Shown: positions 25,101 through 38,790 of the stretch, piece by piece
How the letters are laid out: each line of letters opens with the position of its first letter
Position numbering within the stretch: the stretch's first letter is position 1
From: Phoebastria nigripes
Lineage: Eukaryota; Chordata; Aves; Procellariiformes; Diomedeidae
Length of the DNA: 64,000 nucleotides
Assembly: GCA_035582835.1 (NCBI GenBank)
Contig: JAYKAV010000012.1
Coordinates: forward strand, 800,588 to 864,587
Reading direction: 5' to 3'
Position numbers and translations under genes: made by a program
Notes under the pieces: model-generated
Databases searched by the model: none
Seen by the model: only the letters and a program-made list of their open reading frames with translations
What the model was told of the DNA's origin: nothing

Positions 25101-28010
25101 AGATGGCGTCAGAGCTGGAGGCAGGAGAGCCTCAAATTGATGCGGATAAAAGTCTCCTTATTTTGAGTTGTTTTGAATTATCCTTTGCTTCCAATTCATT
25201 TCGCATATGGCAGCTGAGGCTTTGTGCTAACGTTTCCTGGTTTTTCGGTGAAAGCATTGGCAGTGCAACATCTCAGAGACACGTCCTTGACAGCAGGACC
25301 TGCTTCACTCTTTGGACTCAAAGGCTCTGCTCCTGTGCTTCAAAGATGTGCTTGTTCTGCAAGACTTTTCCAGCACTACTTGAGAGGCTGATAAAACGGG
25401 ATTTGTGAAAAAGCTTATGGAGCATACAGAGTTTGGGGAGGCTCCGCTGGTTGAGCTAAATGCTTTCCTAACCACTGCTCTAAATGACTGTGCGTAGGTT
25501 GAGTGCTGAGTATAACTCTGTTTGCAAAGAGAAACAAAACCTCACTGAGCTGTTTAGACTCCAGTTTTCAGTTGTGTTGTGCAAAGTTAATTTATGTTGT
25601 TTTTAAACCTAGAAAATATTTAGCCATTTTGAATCATCCCTCATGTTTTGTGCCTGTGCGTGCACCTCCCGCTCCCCGGGTTGCCAGGAGATACCTTTCT
25701 AATCAAGTTTGTCACTAACTAATGTGCTTCTGTTTCAGAAAATGAAATCGGCAGAATCGACTTTCTGTCTATGAGGTTCGAGGGCACATTTCAGGCAGGA
25801 AACGGGTCAATACTCAAAATATTACAGTGAAATAATTTGAGGATGTGATTTTTCNGGGGTGTGTGCATTTCTTGGTTCAGGAGAAAGTTGTTTGCCAGTC
25901 GATTAGCTCTACCCTGTGTTGCTATTCTGCATGTACAAGGTGACAACTTCTATTCTTTAAAGCCTGTCAATTTTGTGACTATTTTCTACTTTGTATGTGG
26001 CAAAGCTAATCAATATGATAATTTGAATTCCTAGTCAAGGGTGAAATTCTTATCATTTATCATATTTAAGTTCATTCCATAGAATTGTAGGCCAAAGGAA
26101 ACCACCAGAGAGAGAAGTGTTGCGGTAGCTTGCNTGGCTCATACCTGCTTGTCCCAGCTAGAATGTGATTTGTCCCTGCAAGGAAAGTGTACTTTGTCAG
26201 GGAATTTGGCTTGCTAGGGTTATTAATAAGCACACGTTAGTGGTGCTTAAAAATGAGCTTAGAGCATGGGCCTGGCTCTCCTATTTATTTTATAAGAGCA
26301 CACCAGCTACTGGTTTTGGTGTCATCCAGTACATTTAAATACCCCTGCACCGATCGGAAGGTCAGCATTGCTAGCTGTCTCTCCCTCTGTGCAATCATAT
26401 GTGGATAGTTGATACCGCCATAAATTCAGTTCCTTTGTCCGTATGAAACGTGCGCTCAGGCCGCGGTTCTGCAGCGAGCGTTGGAGGTGAGCGCGCGCCG
26501 CAGGCGGCACCGTGCTTTGGTCCCCGCATGGGCTGCGGGGGCCGACGGCTTTGTGGCCNTGAGGAACAGCCGCAGGTCTGGCGAGCATCGCGTTCCTGCT
26601 GGGGTGGCTCAGGGACCGTTGATCTAGACTGTGGTCACAGTCAGGAGACGTTGTTTATGAACTCCTGCCTAGTACCCCTAGACTCTCATTGCAAAATCAG
26701 CTTGCTGGACAGTCCTGGAGGAACACTGCAAGTTATTAAGAATTACTAACTGTAGTCTCATGCATTAGAAGTCACGGGTTATGTTGGAGACACGTGATTC
26801 CCTGGGTTAGAGACGTGACAGATCGGCCAGTCCTGTCTCCTCGTGGAGCTGAAACCACCAGCACATGGAGGTCAGCACACCAGCCCTCACATGCTCCTAA
26901 GCCAAAGCACTGCTTATCGCAGGGTGCGAAACATCTGCAGCATTGCTTCCAGGCAAAAGAAAATTTTCCTGGTGGTAGTTTTTGCAATAAATTTAAAATG
27001 CAGAAGTTGCCTGAATTTTTAAGTACGTTTAAATTATCCTCTGCATGTTTGTTTTTTTTTTTATCGTTTCTCTGAAGGAAACATGGAAACAATCAACGAT
27101 CGTGTCTTCATCTTTTATAAAAAGCAATAGTTTCACATCTGAGTTTAAAAGCAGACAGAGCTCAGTAGAATTAATTGATCTTTGGACAGACTTTAATATT
27201 CTTACAAACCTAAAAGCCTGAGGGCTGCTGGGCTTGAGAACCTCTGCAGAAGTGAACAGACAGATAAACTAAGGGACGTTTAAAACTAGTAACTCTGTAG
27301 ACTGAAATTAAATATTTTTATATCTCCAAACTCAAAACAATCCAGTCTTGTGATTAGCCCTCAATAGCGGTGCCTGCTGTGCCTTTACTGTGATTTTCTT
27401 TCTCATGCGTAGTGATTTAAAAGAAAGGAAGAAATAGGATTTTTCCTGCTGCGTTTGTAACTATNAGCTTTGCTGCTTTGCTTTCTGGCTCGTGTTTTCA
27501 GGGAAGCCACAGCCTCCTTGCACTCCTCCTTCCACTGCAGAGGCTGAAATCAGCATATGGGCATTGCTTATAGCATCTCGCTCCGAGAAGAGCCCGAGCT
27601 GTATCTCGGCTTATCTCCTGCTGCCCAGCGTCTGACTCATGTTATGCTACTGAACAAGTTCTCTTACAAGCATCACTTTGATTGAAATATTTATCTTTCT
27701 CCTGTTTTATCTATAACTTCTAGCTCACTTTGGGTATTTCATGGAGTTCCCTTTGATAATGTGGTAGTTGTAAAATACTGGGGAATGTAATGGTTGTGCC
27801 TTTAGCTGCTGCTTTAATTAAAATGAAATAAGGGCTCCTTGTTAAATGTTGGCGAGGGTTTATAATGTGTATAGTTCTTTTGCAATGGGTATGCTATACG
27901 TAGAACTGATTTAACTGATAAATTCTATGATGCAGGTAGTTATCACATTACAATATTTCTTCCATCTAGTGCTGTTTCTATTATTTCCACTATGGTCTTA
28001 TCCAAAGCCC

Positions 28011-28042
28011 ATTGGAGCTAATAGGCTTCTATTAGCATCAAT
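28011..28042. repeat. Short perfect-core palindrome
   Basis: GCTAATAG (28017-28024) and CTATTAGC (28029-28036) form a perfect 8-bp inverted pair around GCTT. The outer six bases on each side also pair except at one position. Could be the core of an old palindromic repeat, or chance. Confidence 0.5.
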
Positions 28043-31000
28043 GATCTGTAAGTCAGGCCATAAAATGGGCTATTTCTGCTCACTGGTTATAGCTGCTAGT
28101 CATTGTTTTAACTGTCTTAACAGGAGATAAATTAACATACTACTGTTGTAACATAAATTGTAGAATTTAATACATGCAGTAAATTCTTATCTGGCTATTC
28201 AAATGATCCCTTGAATTATATGGCAAGGGAGAACCCTAATATAATCTGGGTCTGTCCTCCTTGTTCACAGCTGGACTCTCCAACCACCCCTCAGGTCTGG
28301 CTCTGTTGCTTTTTGAGGGTCTCCTACTAGTTGTAGGGGTGGCCTTGCCTCCGGTGCCGTGGCTTCAGTGCCTGCTCGTGCATCTCTTACCCGCCCCAAC
28401 TGTGCGTTTTGATCTTGGTGCCTGGTTTCTCTTCTGCTCCCAGGTTTCTCTCCTACCAGACTGTACTTCTGCCTCGTGTCCTTATTTCTGCCTGCCAGCA
28501 GTATTTGTCCTTGGGAGAGCTTCCTTCCCAATTCTCCTGGTACCCCTGCTGAAACACCCAACCGTGGTGGGTGGCTTCTCCCCTCCTGGTCACGGAGGGA
28601 CTGCTCACCTCTGAGCCCTGCCGGGGGGCCGTGCAGCACTGCCGGAGGTCTAACGCCAGGCTGTCAAGGACACAACTAAAGCCACGCGTTAGGACTGCTC
28701 TCCATCACGTGCTGGAAAACCAAAAAAGGTCCACCTGCTGTTAAATAACCTGACTTCGTATCCTGCTTTCAGTCCTGGCTTTATGATGATGATTTAGAAA
28801 AGGCTAACCGGGAAAAGCCTTGAACAGCAGCAGAGCTGTTAGCGATCTGTGTCTTCCTTTGGAGTGATTATGGGAAATGACGAAGATGACAATTTCAACA
28901 TGATCAGATTCCTAACTTCAAACCTGTAAAGCTAAAGCGGATGATATTTTTACTTAGACATGCTTTTCATCCCTTTCTCAGTCTCAATTTTCCAATTCCA
29001 TACTCCTTGTTTCCTGTTTTTTGGACTCTATTTTCAATTCAAGATGTTACAAAATTTTTTTAAAGGAAGTTGTCCTAGAAATGCCCAGAAACCACTAAGA
29101 AGTTTTGTCAAATATTGGATGTATTAAATTTGAGTTGACAGCTCCATCTATGCAAAATGAAAAGTGGAAAATATTGACTATGGCTGGAAATGAGTTGGCA
29201 CATAAAGATAAGATGCAGATGAAGGTTGAAAAGTTGACAATTAGCACTCTAGGAGATACTAAAACGGGGTTTAATAGGCAGTAAAAAGGAACGTTTCGAC
29301 GCAGTACCAGGACGCATGGCTTATATGTGGTTCAATAGGTAGTTGGGCCTGTCTGCAAGCTGGCAAGAGATGAACTGCTACCTCTTTTGAGGACAGGCTG
29401 AATTTGGCATGAACTCATGGCGTTCATGCTGACTCCATCCATGCAAGGTGGGAGAAGAATCTGCTGTTCAGGGAAGGGCTTAAAAAAGGGAAAGGCTTGA
29501 AAATCTATACACTGGAGATGGCTTCAGTGTCAGAGTATTGCCTGCGCCTCATGTCCCTCCCGGCTCCTTTCCTTTCCCCCTGTGCCCTCCCCGTGCTGCT
29601 GTGCTCTCACCCTGGGTCACGAGCGGAGGAGCTTCAGGCAGCTCCTCCTGGGCCACCGCTGGGACTTGGGAAGGGGGAGCACCTTCAAGAGGCAGCGGGA
29701 GCATGCTCTGCTCCTTACAGCCACCATCCCCAGGTCTTCCGCTCGCAGGAGCGGAGGGTACGCAGAGCCCTAAGCCAGGGATAACAGGAACACACATTTC
29801 TGTTCATGCATTTTGAAGCTGTTATACATAAATCAATGCTGCAGTCAAGTTTGCAAACCTTATTTCCTTTCATCTGTTCCTATGACAAGAAAACCGAGGG
29901 CTTAATGTGATATCTCAATAAACCCTCATGCTACCATCCAGCCATTCCTGAAATGCCATGCGGCTCAGATCATTTGACATAGTTATCCACTGCAGAGATG
30001 GTTTTTGTTTTGTCTGGCCGTGGGGTTGCTTCCTCCAATAATTGATATTCCAGATTGAAAACAAAACTGTGTGCATTGCCCCCTTCTTTTGCGTACCTCT
30101 GCCAGCTGCTTGGCGCTTACCAGCTTGACAGCCTCTGGCGATGAGGGAGTACGCAGCCAGTATTTTTTTTTTTTTTTTTTCCTAGCAGGAGCCGATGCTT
30201 CGTGCAAGGATGTCTTTAAACAAACACGCTACTTCTATGAAAAATGGCAGAGGCAGAAAAAGGCAGTAATATCGCATAATCTGCATAGTCAATATAAGCA
30301 AATGCAGGCATGTTTTCAGCCCTCTAATAGGGTATCGTAAACATGCAGGGGTTTATGGCATTCTGCTGAAGAATAGCTCCCATAAATTACATGCAGTGCA
30401 ATTTCTTTGTTTTCATTCTTAAGTTTATTTCCTTTTATGTTTAGTAATTAAATCAGAGCAAAAGGATTGCATTATGGAGTGTACCCAATAATAGCAGTGA
30501 TTACATAGAGGTGTCATAGGAGTCACTTCATTTTGCTGTGCACGCTGCGTGTTGTTGGTCTGCTAACAACAACAGCCAGGCTTCACATCGCTGAGATGGG
30601 TCACCTCGCCTGAAATAGCCGGGAACTCCTGCCCTTCCCTTATTTCATAGCAAGTCACTTAGGGTTCAAATCACAGTTTTTAAATCATCTTCTGTAGAGA
30701 TTTATTGTCCTGGCAGGAGGTATCTCCAAGGAGCTCCATGGTGCAAAGCTGTGCATGACCATGACTCTTCCAGCTCGGGGTGTCCCCAGCCCTCTGCTTT
30801 GCAGCCTGGGGCAGGGGCTGGGCAGGTGGGGCTCTGGGTGGCCGTAACCTCTGGCCAGATCAGGCAGGCGCCCGCTGCTGTGCCCATGGCATTTGTTTTC
30901 AACTGCAGTCATCTGCAATTTTGAGAAGGTTTTGAAATCGCTAACGAAGTTCCTATGTATGAAGAGACCAATATGTTTTCTGTTACAGCCTATTTATTCC

Positions 31001-32695
31001 CTGAATTCCAACTCAGAATAACCTCAAATGACATCATTGCCTGAGCAGCAGCGCTGACTTCTCTTTATACACCGAGCCTTAAAGAGTTTGCTTCTCCATC
31101 AGAGCTGCTATCAGGTGGCAGTACCACCATGGCAAATAGATGCATCCAGCCTTTGGTGGTCTTCCTTTGGCTGCTTGGTGGTTTGATTTTGGAGGATTTA
31201 CTCTCCCAATGGGAGGGAAAACTTTGTCTTCAGTCCAGTCCAGACTGAAGATCTGAGCCATTCCAATCAACTGATTTCAAGGCTAAATTAGCCTGTTCTG
31301 TATGCCCGTGGTCAAGGCTAGACCTCCATATCTCTGATTCCCTTAGTTTCCTTGGGGAGAAGCTCATTTTTTTATGGAACTAACACTTTTAGGTCTAAAA
31401 GCAGACTATTTGATAGCAAAATATCACAAACAGGATTTTGGCTGAGCTGTGTCTTTAGTTTAGATTTGCAAAGGAAACAGTGATGTCACTATTTCTGCAG
31501 TAAGAAAAATGGCAAAGGATGCACGAGGCGTGCTGTGCCTTCACTTGATATCCTCCTGTGTGTGATTCCGGCCTCACTGCTGGAAATAGTCCACTGATAG
31601 CAGGAGGAAAAGGAGGTTGGGAGTCTGTAAATTCTCATATTTCGCTGTGTTGTCTCATTGCGTGGGTTCCTTAGTTTCACACAAACGGCTGAGCCATTTG
31701 GCTTTGCACCATAAACTGTGCCACCGCCGACTCTGTACGTAAGTGTGGCGAGAAATGGAGCACCTAAACCAGGCTGCAGACAGTAGAACTGCTGAGAGNA
31801 GCCGAAATGCAGGGCTTTGAATACAAGTAAAATGGGATTTAATATTGTAAGCAGGATGCCAGGCAAGTCGGAGAAGCGACTGTGAAGGCATCCGTGTTAA
31901 GGAGTCCATGTGGTCTGGGCTTTTCCTCTCAAGGAAACGGTTCACTCAAAGACAACCTGCAGAGCAGGGAATGCTTTCTGACACCTCGTGTCAAGCTTTT
32001 GTCAGGGCTCATTTGTAGTACAGTGTTTAAACTGCCCCAAGATGGTTTTTGTCTCTTACAAATCAATTGACAGCCAGAGGCAAGGGTAGAGCAGCCACAT
32101 TGTGTTTTAAATATACCATTCACTTTAAATACAATGTAATTAAGAGAGCTGCTAAGATGCAGCGAAGGTTTCTGGGCTAACATAACGCAGAGTTAAGATT
32201 GTTGTGATCTCCTAACCAAGTTGAAAAGTGGTGCAGAGCAACCTCGGCTCCGGCTTTGTACCTCTGTGAAACAGACTCAAGCTACAAGACAGCCTGTGAG
32301 CTCAGCTATGCAGTGTTTTCTTATTTTTATGTAAAATATGCAAAATGTATATACTTTTTTTTTTCTTTTTTTCTATGCATGGTTCTGGTCTTTCTTACCT
32401 TAAATTCTGCTAGAAGAAAATACTGAAAAGCTTTGAGTGGCAAAAATTCTTCCCTGAGTTCAAGAATAACCAGGTGTTCCCTGGGCATCGCATCCTCTGA
32501 GACCCAGGTCCAGGAGTTTAAGTTCATTATTTGATTCTACTTACTGCCAGCAATTAAAAAAAAAAAAAAAAGATGTTGTACATGGTTGATTTGTATTGTA
32601 TTGCTACTTGAATAAAATAATTATACAGATAATGTTAAACATAGCCGTATACTAGACAGGCCCATTAAAAATAAATACATCTTTTAAATTGTTTG

Positions 32696-32697
<2 letters not shown>

Positions 32698-32734
<37 letters not shown>

Positions 32735-32749
32735 NNNNNNNNNNNNNNN

Positions 32750-32792
<43 letters not shown>
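32698..32792. repeat. Long poly-T tract with a 15-base assembly gap
   Basis: There are 37 T, then Ns at 32735-32749, then 43 T. The true length is unknown, and the gap probably marks where reads failed in the homopolymer. Frames rich in Phe across it are artefacts. Confidence 0.95.
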
Positions 32793-32799
<7 letters not shown>

Positions 32800-34747
32800 G
32801 TGAAAAACGAAGTACATTTATGGCAAAATAAGGTTACTGGATTTTTTAGAACTTTATGTAAGTTTTCCCAGCTTGAGGTTAAAATGTATTTTTAATATTT
32901 TATACAATAACAGGAGTAACAAGAAGCTGTGAGAAATGTTTTCTGCAACTAATGTTTCATACTTCAAGAATTGAGGGGTTTTATTAAGAATTTGGTATCC
33001 CAGACGAGCGGTGGGTCACGGGGCCAGGCAGCGGGACTCAGCCACTTGCAGTTCTGGCACCCACTGCGCGTAGCTGATCATTTAGATCAGCTTTGTTACT
33101 GTTTTGAATATTTGATATATAACTTGTTTTGATTATTTGCAAAAGTCTTCTGGGACATTGCTCTTCCCAGGCTGTGTGAATCTTTCAGATTCAAACTGAA
33201 TAAACATACCAAAGGGTTATCAGCTGGAAATAGTATTTCAGAAAATATTTTTCAATGCCACCTCACAGTCCACTAAAGTTGTTACAGGATATGATCACCG
33301 AAGTATAGGTTTCACTTTTTAATAAATTCAGACACATTAAACTTTTAGCTATTATTTACCCAGCCCTTCATGCGGACCATGTTAATTTTTTGAAAGAACC
33401 CCTAAGAGCTAGAATTTAGGCCTCGATATGCCAGCAAATGCTGAGAGATAAATCCACCCTCTTTACTTCTGTTTCCAGCTGCTGTAGGAAGCCTATTTTT
33501 GTCAGTAAGAAAAAAATATATATGGCTCACAGGATGCCATTAGTTTGAAAAATCAGGGAGGATTTCTTTTTGTCTGAGAGGAGCAGAGCTTTAATGGTAT
33601 CCCAGCAGAAATAAAGTGCTAAGCTCCTAACCTTGTGTTTGGAAAAGTCAGAGGGTGAAAGCAGTTCCCTTCAAACACTCGAATTGCAGGCAACCTTTTA
33701 AAATAAGCTTTGAAGGGAAAACAAAACACTAAATAATCACGTAACAGGGATATCAAAATGGTTGGTGGGGTTTTTTTCCCCTTCCCTAGATGACTTTTGA
33801 ATTTAAGAAAACAGTTTAAAACATTTCTAGGTCCAAGCATCTCAATTATCTGGGTTTGAAACCTTCTGCCGGTAATAGGTGATGAGGGAATTGTTGTTTT
33901 GACAGCCTGCGTTCCCAGGAATACGCCGAGTACGAGACTGGCTTATCAACTTTTCAAAGTTAATAAACTTGCTTGTTGTTTTTCCTTTCTAAGTTCTGTT
34001 TTATGCTCTTAAGAAACATCAAATTTGTAGCACTGAAGGAAGGCAGCAGGCCAGGTAAAGCATTCTTCATAATGTGCATGTATGTCCAATATGCTTGATT
34101 CCCCCTGTGGAACTCCTATGGAGAAAGCTCTCCTTTTGTCTTTGAAATAAAATGGATTATTTTGTATGCTCCAGAAGTGAAAAGTAAGATGTCATTAAGA
34201 TGCTGATTTTTAGAGATATCACGGAAATATCTTCAATATTTTGGCATCAGTTTTGTCTCCTGGACAAGATAACGCTCTCTGATAATGTGTGTTTTGGGAA
34301 TGGACCCATTCAAAAGTGAATGATAACTTTGAATGTTACTTATCTATCTTTGTTCAGAGAGTGAAACTGTCTTGATTCATTATCTTGAAGCAGTGACCTA
34401 GGGATAAAAGGAACTTTGTTGTCAGGCAGAGTCCCTTGAGCCTTGTTTCTTTGGTGCAATGTTCTGTCAAACTGAGACAGCAATAAATTAACCCTTATTT
34501 CTTTAGGAAATTTCTGATCAAATGTCAGATGGAGGTTAATACCCCATTTCAGCTGACCGTTTATTTTTGTATCCTGGAGTTTGCCAGTGTGTCTGTATTC
34601 TCTGGTGGAAAGAGGCTGCTTGGAGACAAGGATGGGCTGGGTTTGCTTTGGAGGTGGCTGCAGGGTTCTGCCTGGCAGCCAGGTTTGGTCGTGTGCTCTG
34701 CTCTGCATTCAGGTCTCTCATTGACAATCTCTCCTATCAGAAAAAAG

Positions 34748-34767
34748 AAAAAAAAAAAAAAAAAAAA
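34748..34767. repeat. Poly-A tract (20 A, preceded by AAAAAAG)
   Basis: Simple homopolymer, with no source element recognised upstream. Confidence 0.85.
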
Positions 34768-36951
34768 TTGAACATGTAATAGGCTTCATAGACTATTTCC
34801 ATTGATGGTGGATCTGTGATATGGCTAGGAGAGAAGAGCTGGACCTACTGAATACCAACTCAAGCATCTTTTGCTCTTCAAGTTAGTTTTGCTATCCCTA
34901 AAGCTGGCATTTTATTCAGAGTTTATCATTTATTGCTTGGATATATGGGATAGCCATTCATTTTAATCTTGCAAAATACTGCATTGAAAATTTTACTCTG
35001 CACGAAGTTGGGAATTGTTTTTAAATTGGTGAGTTTTAAGGTAACTGTTCTAGACAATCTTCAGTAAAAGACTCTCTAAAAGAGAGTAAATTCTAATTTG
35101 TAGAAAATGCCAGGCTATGAAGTTTCACTGCTTGCACGTTACTCCTGGTTTGAGCAAAGTGCCTCCCGAGTTTGTGGTGTGATGGATTCAGAACATGGCT
35201 GTCGGAAGGAAAATTGCTTTTTCTGTGTTGAGAAAAGCTGGATGTTATCTGATAGGTGCTGCCTCGAGTGCGTGTTTCTCGATATATCCCTTCCATCGAA
35301 AACGTACAACAATACAGAGTGACCCCTAATTAACACCAGTAGCCTTAATTTAGACTTGCCTTTTAGTCACCCACATCTCCTTACCTAGAGATGATTTATG
35401 CTTACAAATTATTCAGGTTTTACAGGGCAATGATGGTTTCCTGGGGGCAAGACACAAAGAGTAAGGGTTGTAATAGGGTGATGTGTGGTAGTTAGTGGCT
35501 AGTAATTAAACGGCTTTAATTATGCTCATTTTTTTCTTCAGTGGAAAATTGCGCTCTGATTCACTGGTTCAGAAGGTGAAGGGATGTGTTGCACAGCTGG
35601 GAATATGCAGCGTTCGAGATGGATTGCTGCTTCCATGAAGTTGTTTTTGCTGGTGATAAAGGNGTGCAGGGAATACTGCAACGCAGTAAAATGCTAAAAG
35701 AGTGCGTAACTGTTATTAGCTGACTATTTTTGTATAATCCAGAGTCTCTAATCAGGTTTTAAGCTGTGGCGTTATGTTCTGCATAAAGATAAAGTAGGTA
35801 TATTGCTTCTACGAGTTTCTAGTCTACCAAGCCAGAAAGGGATGGTGTCAGTGATAGTTATTTCTATACACTTTTTATTACATCAGCAACAAGGACTCTC
35901 CCTACCTGCCCCACTACTAACAGAGCTGGCCCCACCAGGCAGTTTCTTAGGGGATATATAGTATGAGCATAAGTTACAGAGCACTTACATCAAAAAAGCT
36001 TCTGTAGAAAAAACTGTATTCCAACTCCAGGGGTCGTAATTCACTGCGGGGGGTGCTCACTGAGTTATTCCTTTGCTAATATTGTTAGAATTATATTTAT
36101 TGTCTTAATCTGGTGGATGTAATCCTTGCTTCCCATGTGCACATGTACCTCGGCGTCCTCCTCGGGTGAGGACCGGGCTGTGGCAGGTGTGTAGCGGCGA
36201 GGAGGTGGCTCAGGCACAGTGCACACCAAAGACCCAACAGCCTGACAAATATAAATGACTGGAGTGAGTTGGGAACTTGCATCTGTTGAGGTGCTGTAAC
36301 TTCCTTGATATAGTGAAATGAAATCTTTTAGTGAATGTGAATGAATGCCCAAAGGAGGAAACACAATGTAAAAACTGACATTGTTTTTCTCGGTCTTTTT
36401 TTTTTTTTTTTTTAGATAATTAATTTTTTGAAGCAATTCATTCCCATTTATCATAAGCATGTCTCAGAAACATGCTGCGTATGTGTCATTTGTTTTATCA
36501 GGCACAATATGCCTGTATATATTTCATAATGTATGAATTGTGTATAAGTGCAACTCCAGAAGGGATAATTTCAGCAAAGAAGCTTGAGATAGATCAGGAT
36601 CTGACAGACGTGCTGTGTGAATGAGGAGAGCATGGCGAGAGATACCACTGGCACGCTCCTGCTACCCTTCATCTCCCCAGGCCATCTTTTCAAATTCTCT
36701 TTTCTCTTCCCTTATGCAAACGGGAAGGCCAGTGTTTATCTCAGGACTCATAACAACAGCTACCACAGCAGAAAAAACCCTGTCTGTCGAGTGCTGAAAA
36801 AATTCAGTGATGTGCACATCAAAAAAGTATTACTGTGAAGATTCGCACTGTTGGGGACACATCTTTTAGGCACCTTCTATTTTTGGACGTTCAATTTTGC
36901 GGGTCACTGATTGCATCTGCTAAAGAGAGCCTGTGCCTCTCCCGACACACA

Positions 36952-37022
36952 GGCCCGGATTCAGCAGAGTATTAAGAGGCTGGATCGGGGTTAGGAATCT
37001 GATGCTTTGCTGAATCTGGGCC
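36952..37022. mobile_element. Short palindromic MITE-like relic
   Basis: GGCCCGGATTCAGCAGAGT at 36952-36970 pairs with GCTTTGCTGAATCTGGGCC at 37004-37022 (16 of 19 positions), leaving a 33-bp core. Inverted ends of this kind, starting GGCCCGGATTCAGC, resemble old nonautonomous DNA-transposon copies I recall from reptile and bird genomes. No clear target duplication was seen. Part of the original interior may be deleted. Confidence 0.45.
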
Positions 37023-37899
37023 ACAGCCGGCATTCAGGAGCGGGCTGCGCCTGCCTACGCCCAGGACGCTTCTTGGAGGAATGTATCACAGCGATGCTCT
37101 CTAGCAGCATGGGCTACCAGCTATTTCTGAGCAACACACTCAAAAGCCGCCCGTGATTTAAGCATCTTGGACACTTCAGAGCCCTTCAGAATCGTCTTGT
37201 CCAGGATCGCTGTTTTTTCACTAGTTTACCCCGGATGATGCGGTTCCTGCCCCTCACACTAACACGTTCACAAAGGTGTCCAGCTTCCACATTGCTTTTG
37301 GACACTAAATTGTGAGGATATTCTCTCATCCTCATGGGCTGATGTATTGATGCAGTCCCATTGAATAAGGTCTAATTGTGCTGCTTTGCCTAACTGCTGT
37401 TAGCATTTTGTATCTGCCACAACCTTGTTATGAATTAATTCCTCATGCAGCTCCCCTGGAATTACACTGTTAAACCGTGTTGCCTGTTTACCCCTTTCAC
37501 AGATAAAGCAATTTTCTTTACTTTAGGAAGAACCTTGTTTGCCTGTTACATGAGAGAAACCTCATTGCTTTTGCCCCGTGACCCCTTACTACAGCCAAAC
37601 AGTTTCTTTAACCTTCATTTATAGAGGATGTCTCTGTGCTACCCTTCAGTGCATCAGTCTGAGTGACTTTCAATTAATTATCGGAGGCTCAAGTTTATTG
37701 TTCTTCCAATTTCTGAATCAGATGGGGAACAACCCCGCCTTGCAGCCAGCAGCAATGGAACTGGAAAATCCCAATGTTTGGAATTCTCTCCATCCCCTTC
37801 CAAATATTGGTGTTCCTGGAAGCAAAATACATACTGTCTGTCCTCAATATCTAGGTCATTCTGGACTTAAATTTATCTTACAAATTGCTAAGGAACATC
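37023..37899. other. Unassigned intron-like DNA between two mobile-element relics
   Basis: No supported feature. The open frame at 37578-37907 has no recognisable domain. Confidence 0.5.
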
Positions 37900-38790
37900 A
37901 GCAATAGATATTCTGCAGCCTATTCGGACAGCCCATACCTGTGCTTGAGCTGCCCTTAAGAAGTTTCTCCTGAAGTCTAAACCTTAATCTCTTTTGCATA
38001 TTCATTCTTGTCGCATCCACTTTGGACGTGGGGAGAAATTATTTCTTTCTATTTCCAACAGTCTTTTACATGTTTTAATACCGTTAGCATTTTTCTCTTC
38101 ATTATTCTTTAGGCTAAGCAACTCCATTTGGTTTTTATTTATAGGATGTGTTTTACAGGCCTCTAATCCCTTGTGGTGTTCTCCTTTGGATGCTTGTGTT
38201 TGGGGCAAATCTTCCTTGACATGCAGCACTACATGCATACGTGTAGTACGGCATCTGAGGCCCCCAGTGCTGGGCAGAGCAACAGGTTGCTTACCTAGCA
38301 GGAATTTTCAGATGAAAAGGACCTGCAAACCTGGTTTATACATCCCAGGCAGGGTTTTTGCTGCTTGCACAGTCACAGAGCATTGCTGACACGTTCAGCC
38401 GCATGTGGATCAGTGCAGAGCTATCACCCAGCCGGTTGCTCCAGGCATATGTGTGTGCTATTTAATGCAGCATCCTATTTACTGCAGTACGCAGNGCTTG
38501 TCTCTTACACAACTCCATCCTTCTGTTTTAGTCTGGTTTTATGTCCAATTTGTCAAGATGATTTTGAATTACATTCACATCCTCAGAGGTACCTGTAGCC
38601 TCTTAGTGTCACCAGCAGGCTGAATAAGCACACCTTCTCTTCCACCATTGCTATTAATAAAAATACTGGAAAACATGAGACCAAAGACAGACTCATTTTG
38701 GCAGTGAACTTTCAGTAATTACTCTCCAACTATGGCTTTTCAGTCAGTTATATCCACCCTTCAGTAAAGTTATAGAATTGGCCTCTGGCG
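37900..38790 (-). mobile_element. Old, long CR1-type LINE remnant, antisense
   Basis: Several segments match, in the right order, the antisense of the CR1 3' half as I remember it: AAGAAGTTTCTCCTGAAGTC (37960s), TAGGCTAAGCAACTCC (38110s), CATCCCAGGCAGGGTTTTTG (38340s), CCAATTTGTCAAGATGATTT (38540s), then TTAGTGTCACCAGCAGG, TATTAATAAAAATACTGGAA and GTGAACTTTCAGTAATTACTC up to about 38780. The remnant is about 890 bp, has many substitutions and small gaps, and carries no intact frame. Its divergence suggests an ancient insertion. The family (CR1 or a near relative) is fairly secure; the subfamily and ends are not. Confidence 0.72.

Larger units (their letters stand above)
16181..36951. other. 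Long unassigned intron-like DNA
   Basis: I found no recognisable exon in either strand. Small CpG-rich patches lie at about 24270-24420 and 26445-26600, and GC-rich stretches at about 28260-28680, 29540-29790 and 30740-30890. A short inverted pair (AGCTGATC, 5-base loop, GATCAGCT) is at 33071-33091. T or A runs lie at 30163-30180, 32698-32792, 34748-34767 and 36396-36413. Confidence 0.6.

Noticed and set aside
25064..25408. 114-codon plus-strand frame starting MEDLELSEG
   Set aside because: The first 30 residues look protein-like but the rest is Cys/Phe/Ser-rich without a domain, and no splice or conservation evidence supports it.
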